Translations under genes and position numbers: made by a program
Source: JAQGMJ01 sp036498945
Lineage (GTDB): Bacteria > Pseudomonadota > Gammaproteobacteria > Burkholderiales > JAEUOS01
Reading direction: 5' to 3'
DNA length: 64,000 bases
Assembly (NCBI GenBank): GCA_036498945.1
Contig: DASYEQ010000087.1
Location: forward strand, 19,237-83,236
Notes under the pieces: generated by a model
What the model saw: only the letters and a program-made list of their open reading frames with translations
Told to the model about the DNA's origin: nothing
The model's database searches: none
Shown: positions 59,868 through 64,000 of the stretch, in pieces
Numbering within the stretch: the first letter of the stretch is position 1
Layout: each line of letters opens with the position of its first letter

Positions 59868-60643
59868 CAGGCGGCCCGGCGCAGGTTGACCACGTTGGCG
59901 GCGCGCTCGCCGGCGGCGATCAGGCTGCGCTCGATCATCTTCGGCTGCTTGTTTTGCGCGATCATGATCAGGCCGTCGATGCGCAGCTCGTCGCGCAGCG
60001 TGAGTTCGAAAATCATCGCGCGCAGCTTGGCGGCCAGCGGCAGGAACACCAGGTTGGCCAGCGCCAGGCCGTAGATCGTGGCGGTGAAGCAGCCGGCGAT
60101 GCCGGCGCCGAGCTTCGCCGCGTCCGTCAGGCCATGCATCACGTGCAAGAGGCCGATCACCGAGCCCAAAATGCCAACGGTGGGCGCATACGCCCCGGCC
60201 GATTCCCACATGCGCGCGGCGCGCTTCAGGCGCGCGTCGCGGATGCGCACGTCGAGCATCAGGGTGTCGCGGATCGATTCGGGCTCTTGATTGTCGACGA
60301 TCATCTCCAGGCCGCTTTTCATCATCGGGTCGTCGAGATGGGAGGCCAGCGCATCGAGGCGCAGCGTGCCCTTGCGGTAGGCGACGGTGGACCAGTTGAC
60401 CATCTGGTCGATGTAATCCTTGCGATCCGAAACCGGCGGGTTGCGCAGCCAGCGCAGCATGCCCAGGCCGTCCCTGAAATCCTTCGGCGAGCTTTGCGCG
60501 ATCACCGCGCCGACCGTGCCGCCGAACACCAGCAGGAACGCGGCCGGGTGCAGCAGGTCGCGCAGCGCCGCGCCTTCCATCGCCTGGCCGGAAAATATGC
60601 ACACCACCGCAATCGCCAGACCCAGCACGGTCATCTTGAACAT
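59867..60643 (-). CDS. motC: Flagellar stator protein MotC (MotA paralogue)
   Basis: 258 residues with GGCAGGAG before the ATG. Four membrane spans: FKMTVLGLAIAVVCIFSG, HPAAFLLVFGGTVGAVIAQ and, after a cytoplasmic loop of about 100 residues, YAPTVGILGSVIGLLHVM and GCFTATIYGLALANLVFLPL. Pro residues near the third and fourth spans and charged residues in the loop fit MotA. The size without a long C-terminus matches the MotC/PomA group. It is translationally coupled to motD. No flagellar or chemotaxis operon is adjacent. Confidence 0.92.
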   Translation of the reverse strand: MFKMTVLGLAIAVVCIFSGQAMEGAALRDLLHPAAFLLVFGGTVGAVIAQSSPKDFRDGLGMLRWLRNPPVSDRKDYIDQMVNWSTVAYRKGTLRLDALASHLDDPMMKSGLEMIVDNQEPESIRDTLMLDVRIRDARLKRAARMWESAGAYAPTVGILGSVIGLLHVMHGLTDAAKLGAGIAGCFTATIYGLALANLVFLPLAAKLRAMIFELTLRDELRIDGLIMIAQNKQPKMIERSLIAAGERAANVVNLRRAA

Positions 60644-61096
60644 ACGCACTCCTGCCCCGCCGAAGTGGCAAGGGATCACGCGCCTATGGTCGCTTAGGGA
60701 AGCCGGAAACAGCGGGACGAAAAGGCGGGGTTTCCGGGCTTTATTTTTCGGCGTCGCCGCCGTTAAGCCCGGGCCCGGAACAAAAATCACGGAAAACCAC
60801 GGTAGTTTTTGCGAAATATCCTGCATCTTCCTCGCCTCTACCCCCCCATCGCACTTTGTCAGCGGTCTCTCCCCTTCAAGGGGAGGAGCGCAAATGAGGG
60901 TAGGGATGGGAGGCATAACGTGGCGTGCGCAGCACGCTCTCAACCCGCCCTCCCCTTCAAGGGCAGGGTTGGGGTGGGGATGGGGCTTGTGAACCACTGA
61001 AACCGCTAACCCCATCCCCCTCCTCATTTGCGTGACCCTCTCCCCCTTGAAAGGGGAGAGACCTTGCGCTGCGATTGAGTGCATGGCGGACCTCAG
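60644..61096. other. 453-bp gap dominated by nested palindromes
   Basis: It separates the terminase-like gene from motC; both are on the minus strand. The centre is taken up by the inverted repeat cluster at 60864-61063. The part next to motC should hold its promoter; none was clear. Confidence 0.5.
60864..61063. repeat. Large inverted repeat cluster of the CTCTCCCCTTCAAGGGGAGAG type
   Basis: The arm 60864-60899 (starting GGTCTCTCCCCTTCAAGGGG and ending GCAAATGAGG) is repeated in inverse orientation at 61022-61063 with small insertions. Each arm also contains its own small CCCCTT-CAAGGGG palindrome, and a third related palindrome (CCCTCCCCTTCAAGGG) lies between them at about 60948-60967. This resembles an extragenic palindrome cluster (BIME/REPIN-like). 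Confidence 0.75.
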
Positions 61097-62149
61097 TTAA
61101 TCCAGCCAGAACTCCCCCGCCCCAATCGCAAACTCCGGCCGGTTATTGCGCAGCCACGGCGGGTTGTAGCCCGGCTCCATGCGCACCGGCACCGTCTTGC
61201 CCGGGCCGATGCGCATGTTCGCCGGCGGATTGCGCAGCGCCGCCGCCTCTTCCGCCGCCGCCTGCTCGCGCGCGCGGCGCTCCTTCCAGTAACGGTTCCA
61301 GGCCGTGAAGCGGCCGCCATAGCCGGCGTTCGGGTCCTTCTTGAAGTCGTACCCCGGCTCATAAGGCGAAGGCGGCGCCTCGGGATCGGCCGCCGCCGCC
61401 GCGACTTCGGCCTGCTGCTGCCGCGTCAGCGTGGATGCCGGCGCCCCCGCCTCCCCCTTCACCGCTTCGGGCGCAAGCGCCACTACCGGCGCCACCTCCA
61501 CCGGCGCCGCCACCTCCGCCGACGGCGTAGACGCCACCGGAAGCGCCTCTACCTGCGCCGATGGCACCGATGGTACCGATGGCACCGATGCCCCCTGCGC
61601 CGCATCCAGCCTCAACTCGATATCGAAAATCGACGGCCCCGCGCCCGCCCCCGCCTCCGCCTGCTCCCGCCCCGGCGCCAGCAACTCCCGCTGCACCTTC
61701 TCGAACGCATCCAGCCGCTTTTGCAGCATCGCCAGCGCCACATGGCGCGGCGTCTGCCGCACATGCGTCACATGGTCCCCACTGCGCCGCCGCGCATACG
61801 TCACCGTCAGCGCCCCGCGCGTCTCCTCATCCAATTGATCCAGCGGCACCGGCTCCCGCGCCGCATCGAACAACTTCGCCGGATCGAAATACGCGCTGCG
61901 CAACTGCGCGCGCAACAACTCCAGCGCATTGAACTTCAGGCGCGCGAACAACTCGTTCATCTCCACCGCGATGCGCTCGCACACCCGCGCGTCCTTCATC
62001 AACTGCGCCGCCTGCGTGCCCTTCGTCTTCGCCGAATACCCCGCGCGCACCGCCGCGGCGCTGGCGTTGTGGTCGAGCAGGTATTCGTGGACGAAGCGCT
62101 CCTGGCGGTGGGTAAGCGGCTTCTCGGTTTCAGGCTTGCGCGATTTCAT
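61097..62149 (-). CDS. Orphan terminase-small-subunit-like protein with long C-terminal extension
   Basis: 350 residues from ATG 62149, preceded by GGAG. Residues 1-110 match the DNA-binding small subunit of phage terminases: LTHRQERFVHEYLLDHNASA, AAVRAGYSAKTKGTQAAQLM and VCERIAVEMNELFARLK. The rest is a Pro/Ala/Val-rich stretch with a short SVPSVPSVPS repeat, then a conserved-looking C-terminus (GYGGRFTAWNRYWKERRARE, MRIGPGKTVPVRMEPGYNPP). No other phage gene is near, so it is either a prophage relic or a domesticated protein. It is intact, with normal GC and codon use like its neighbours. Confidence 0.78.
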   Translation of the reverse strand: MKSRKPETEKPLTHRQERFVHEYLLDHNASAAAVRAGYSAKTKGTQAAQLMKDARVCERIAVEMNELFARLKFNALELLRAQLRSAYFDPAKLFDAAREPVPLDQLDEETRGALTVTYARRRSGDHVTHVRQTPRHVALAMLQKRLDAFEKVQRELLAPGREQAEAGAGAGPSIFDIELRLDAAQGASVPSVPSVPSAQVEALPVASTPSAEVAAPVEVAPVVALAPEAVKGEAGAPASTLTRQQQAEVAAAAADPEAPPSPYEPGYDFKKDPNAGYGGRFTAWNRYWKERRAREQAAAEEAAALRNPPANMRIGPGKTVPVRMEPGYNPPWLRNNRPEFAIGAGEFWLD

Positions 62150-62518
62150 CTTCGGCTCCAGTCGCAATGAGGGACTAGTAACAAAGATACGCAAACCGCT
62201 CAACCAAGTGTAGTTGATTTTTTCCAGCGTTTTTCAGAGGGAAATGCACAAAGTATAGGCAACGTAAATGCACCGCATACCCGCGCATGCCGCCGCGCGT
62301 GTGCATTTAATTTGCCCAAACTTTAAGAGGAACAATCGCGGACAGACCACCATTTCTCGCAAACACGCAGGGAAAACGTGGTCTGCCCCCAATTGTTTTC
62401 TACAGCCTGCTGGCTCATATCTTGGATGAGCCTCGGTGTGCCGAGGCGCCGAGGCTGAGATATATATCGATCACGGCCCCTTTGATTGCTCATTATTATT
62501 CACGCAGCAACCTGTCCG
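62150..62518. other. Transition region, no gene, one repeat copy
   Basis: From about 62150 rightward the base composition becomes AT-richer. It holds the first copy of the GGACAGACCAC palindrome (62330-62399) and a small GCCTCGG/CCGAGGC hairpin near 62430-62450. No gene supported. Confidence 0.5.
62330..62399. repeat. REPIN-like palindrome, GGACAGACCAC family, copy 1
   Basis: AACAATCGCGGACAGACCAC on the left pairs imperfectly with GTGGTCTGCCCCCAATTGTT on the right around a centre CATTTCTCGCAAACACGC and GGGAAAAC. Copies 2 and 3 lie at 63036-63105 and 63654-63720. The core GGACAGACCAC with a GTGGTCTGTCC mate is a frequent REP-associated tyrosine transposase palindrome in betaproteobacteria. 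Confidence 0.78.
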
Positions 62519-62544
62519 AAAAAGTGGGACAGCTCAGGCTGTCC
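62519..62544 (-). terminator. Rho-independent terminator of the 135-residue gene
   Basis: On the minus strand, GGACAGC, a four-base loop and GCTGTCC form a perfect 7-bp stem (62544-62527), followed after CAC by five T. It begins 4 bp beyond the stop codon at 62549. Confidence 0.75.
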
Positions 62545-62548
62545 GCTA

Positions 62549-62956
62549 TTATTGCTCCCTATTATTCGTTATCTTCAAATGCTCTTCCAAATAAATAGCT
62601 CCAATCGGTCCAAAAAGCAGACCGTTTTGAGACAAATCAAATTCGGATCCGTCAGGATTTCTTATATCCGAATCCTTGCCGATCGTTATGAGAAAATTTT
62701 CTATCGCAAGGATTGAATGGCACAACGCCTCTAATTCGTCACGGCCAGCGACGGCATGACTGGTGAATGGTTTTCCAGTCTGCACAAAGCACCCAAATTT
62801 GTATGTAGAGCTACTGACCGCCATCTCGTTCTTTCGCAGCTTTCGAGGTTTCGTCAAGCCAACGAAAATTTCACGAAATCGCGACTGCCCCTTTTTGCGC
62901 ACAAGGTAGGTGCGAGAAGCAATCCAATTAACTTCTTTAGCGGCCTTTTCTTTCAT
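62549..62956 (-). CDS. Small unknown protein, immunity-like, AT-rich gene
   Basis: 135 residues, cytoplasmic, no signal peptide. I do not recognise it firmly; the pattern IASRTYLVRKKGQSRFREIF, TYKFGCFVQTGKPFTSHAVA and DELEALCHSILAIENFLITI with a short acidic end resembles DUF6968-type small proteins that often occur as orphan immunity genes. Codon use and GC differ from the rest of the window. It has its own terminator and lies between two copies of the same palindromic repeat. Confidence 0.6.
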   Translation of the reverse strand: MKEKAAKEVNWIASRTYLVRKKGQSRFREIFVGLTKPRKLRKNEMAVSSSTYKFGCFVQTGKPFTSHAVAGRDELEALCHSILAIENFLITIGKDSDIRNPDGSEFDLSQNGLLFGPIGAIYLEEHLKITNNREQ

Positions 62957-63035
62957 CTCATTCTATCCGTGATCTGCTGCGCACTTGATATTACATATTT
63001 CCAGATTTGCAATTACCTGGGCTTCGCATTTTTGG

Positions 63036-63105
63036 GAACAATCGGGGACAGACCACCATTTCTCGCAAACACGCAGGGAAAACGTGCTCTGTCCCCGATT
63101 GTTTA
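63036..63105. repeat. REPIN-like palindrome, GGACAGACCAC family, copy 2
   Basis: AACAATCGGGGACAGACCAC pairs with GTGCTCTGTCCCCGATTGTT, one mismatch. The centre (CATTTCTCGCAAACACGC, GGGAAAAC) is identical to copy 1. It lies between the two immunity-like genes. Confidence 0.8.
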
Positions 63106-63127
63106 ACCCCTTTGATACCTTTGATAT

Positions 63128-63586
63128 TTAACTCTCCTGCAGCAATTTTCTCGCCGCAGCCAAGATCAGGCCCTTTTGCAATCGCCCGGACGAGAAATGT
63201 ATCCGTAGCATTTTCTCGTCCAGGCAGTCCGTGGAGAAGGGGATAAATTCTTTTTGGATTAATTCGATCAATTTTTCTAAATTTTCATATGAACTGCTAT
63301 CAGTTCTTCCGCCCTCTTCAATTGTCCGAACCTCTTCCGGGAAAATCGCACTTAGGCGCAAATTTAAATGGCATTGATTAGGCTTCGGATGCGCCGAAAT
63401 GGGCCCAAGACGTTTCAGCCAAATACCAAAGTTTATGTAGTATTTTTCGTCAAAATCCGATTTTTGAAAGCCAATCACCAAAGTTGAATCCGCTCCTTCT
63501 CGAATCAGACTTTTCCCACTCCTCTGGAATCCACCTTCGATGAAAGCGCCATTCAACAGTTGCTTAAATTTGCGTTTCTCTATCAT
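63128..63586 (-). CDS. DUF4304-like small protein, immunity-like, AT-rich gene
   Basis: 152 residues. IEKRKFKQLLNGAFIEGGFQ, LIREGADSTLVIGFQKSDFD and YYINFGIWLKRLG fit the DUF4304 pattern, a domain found in predicted immunity proteins of polymorphic toxin systems and as stand-alone genes. The rest is LNLRLSAIFPEEVRTIEEGG with a helical C-terminus. No toxin gene is adjacent. GC is markedly lower than in the main part of the window. It is flanked by repeat copies 2 and 3. Confidence 0.65.
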   Translation of the reverse strand: MIEKRKFKQLLNGAFIEGGFQRSGKSLIREGADSTLVIGFQKSDFDEKYYINFGIWLKRLGPISAHPKPNQCHLNLRLSAIFPEEVRTIEEGGRTDSSSYENLEKLIELIQKEFIPFSTDCLDEKMLRIHFSSGRLQKGLILAAARKLLQES

Positions 63587-63884
63587 TTGTTATACGTGTC
63601 GAGTTGGGAAGTCCATTTTTGGCCAGTAGTACCTTCTAGCTCATTCTTATATTGGAACAAGCAGGGACAGACCACCATTCCTCGCAAACACGCAGAACGC
63701 GGTCTGTCCCCGATTGTTTACGAATGGTTCGCGCGTCCGCAACCGGTCAGCACCGTTGCCGGCGCCATCAGCGCTTCAAGGCGCGCGACTTCCTGGTGCC
63801 GTTGCCGGTAGGAAAACCAGTGGTTGCCGCCGACGGGGTTGTGTTCGCTGGCGCCTTTGCAATTAAAGGGGCCAGCAACTGTCT
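63587..63884. other. Gap with repeat copy 3; no intact gene
   Basis: Contains the third repeat and a return to GC-rich DNA after about 63720. A minus-strand frame without a start codon (stop at 63718-63720) reads NPVGGNHWFSYRQRHQEVAR; it could be a gene remnant, but I cannot identify it. Confidence 0.4.
63654..63720. repeat. REPIN-like palindrome, GGACAGACCAC family, copy 3
   Basis: AACAAGCAGGGACAGACCAC pairs with GCGGTCTGTCCCCGATTGTT. The centre keeps CATTCCTCGCAAACACGC but lacks the GGGAAAA of copies 1 and 2. It lies between the DUF4304-like gene and the transposase end. Confidence 0.75.
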
Positions 63885-64000
63885 TTACAAACTAGCTGGC
63901 GAGGTGTCAGTAGAACGCCAGGGCGTATCGTTCTTCAGCATGGCATTAAGGGTGATGAGTAGCTTATGCATGCAAGCCACGATGGCGACCTTCTTGAGTT
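63885..64000 (-). mobile_element. 3' end of an IS110-family transposase, cut by the window edge
   Basis: On the minus strand the frame entering from the right edge reads LKKVAIVACMHKLLITLNAM then LKNDTPWRSTDTSPASL and stop (TAA at 63887-63885). The KVAxVACMxKLLxxLNAM pattern is the C-terminus of IS110/IS1111/IS902-type DEDD transposases. Only about 38 codons are in the window, so whether the element is intact cannot be seen. Confidence 0.8.

Noticed and set aside
62330..63720. Integron attC sites
   Set aside because: The repeats separate small same-strand genes like cassettes, but they lack the GTTRRRY and RYYYAAC core sites, and their perfect long arms fit REP-type palindromes better.
63718..63880. 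Possible gene ending NHS on the minus strand
   Set aside because: No start codon and no recognised family; perhaps a remnant, so it is only mentioned in the gap entry.

Overview
The window is GC-rich, densely coded DNA from a betaproteobacterium, most likely of the order Burkholderiales. The evidence is several Bug/TctC solute-binding proteins without permeases, an XrtB-type exosortase EPS locus, a second 90-residue IF-1, a MotC/MotD-type motor pair, and two families of short palindromes of the kind linked to REP-associated tyrosine transposases. No rRNA, tRNA or CRISPR array was seen. The right end (about 62.2-64.0 kb) has visibly lower GC and looks like accessory DNA.

Left block (1-27 kb): a large exopolysaccharide locus. 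Minus-strand genes give a polyprenyl-phosphate sugar transferase (cut by the window edge), a WecG/TagA transferase, a WecB epimerase, a GT4 glycosyltransferase and a PaaK-like adenylate-forming ligase. A plus-strand operon follows: Wzy-like polymerase/ligase, GT4, Wzx flippase, a two-part HAD protein, AsnB-type amidotransferase, GT4 and two heparinase II/III proteins (one cytoplasmic, one exported). Convergent to it lies the operon epsD-epsE-epsF-epsG-xrtB-epsI-methyltransferase, which supplies export, chain-length control and exosortase functions. A PEP-CTERM protein, a likely XrtB substrate, and a transmembrane GGDEF protein follow. EpsG carries an N-terminal region with the exact 24-5-24 layout of the MshEN c-di-GMP-binding domain, which suggests that c-di-GMP acts directly on polymer export.

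Middle block (30-35.4 kb): CreA, a GAF histidine kinase, then ada plus a 2OG-Fe(II) oxygenase and an MFS exporter. A 24-bp element matching the E. coli Ada box (AAT-N6-GCAA) lies upstream of ada and recurs, 22/24 identical, upstream of the exporter gene. This suggests an alkylation-response regulon that includes efflux.

Catabolic block (35.4-50 kb): a five-gene minus operon (Ldh-type dehydrogenase, Bug protein, D-2-hydroxyacid dehydrogenase, HpcH/HpaI aldolase, LigI-like amidohydrolase), an alpha/beta-hydrolase-fold protein lacking its nucleophile, an orphan ABC binding protein, two class II aldolases, an acyl-CoA synthetase, a hydroxypyruvate-isomerase-like protein, another Bug protein and a topoisomerase IB. 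Substrates are not known.

Right block (50-64 kb): phhA with a DUF2164 gene, a chemoreceptor, ferredoxin-NADP reductase, a four-gene membrane operon (DUF2167 protein, two-TM protein, J-like protein without HPD, site-2 protease), a YtpQ-like lipid-free exported protein, infA, motC-motD, an orphan terminase-small-subunit-like gene, then two AT-richer immunity-like genes each bracketed by copies of one palindromic repeat, and the end of an IS110-family transposase at the edge.
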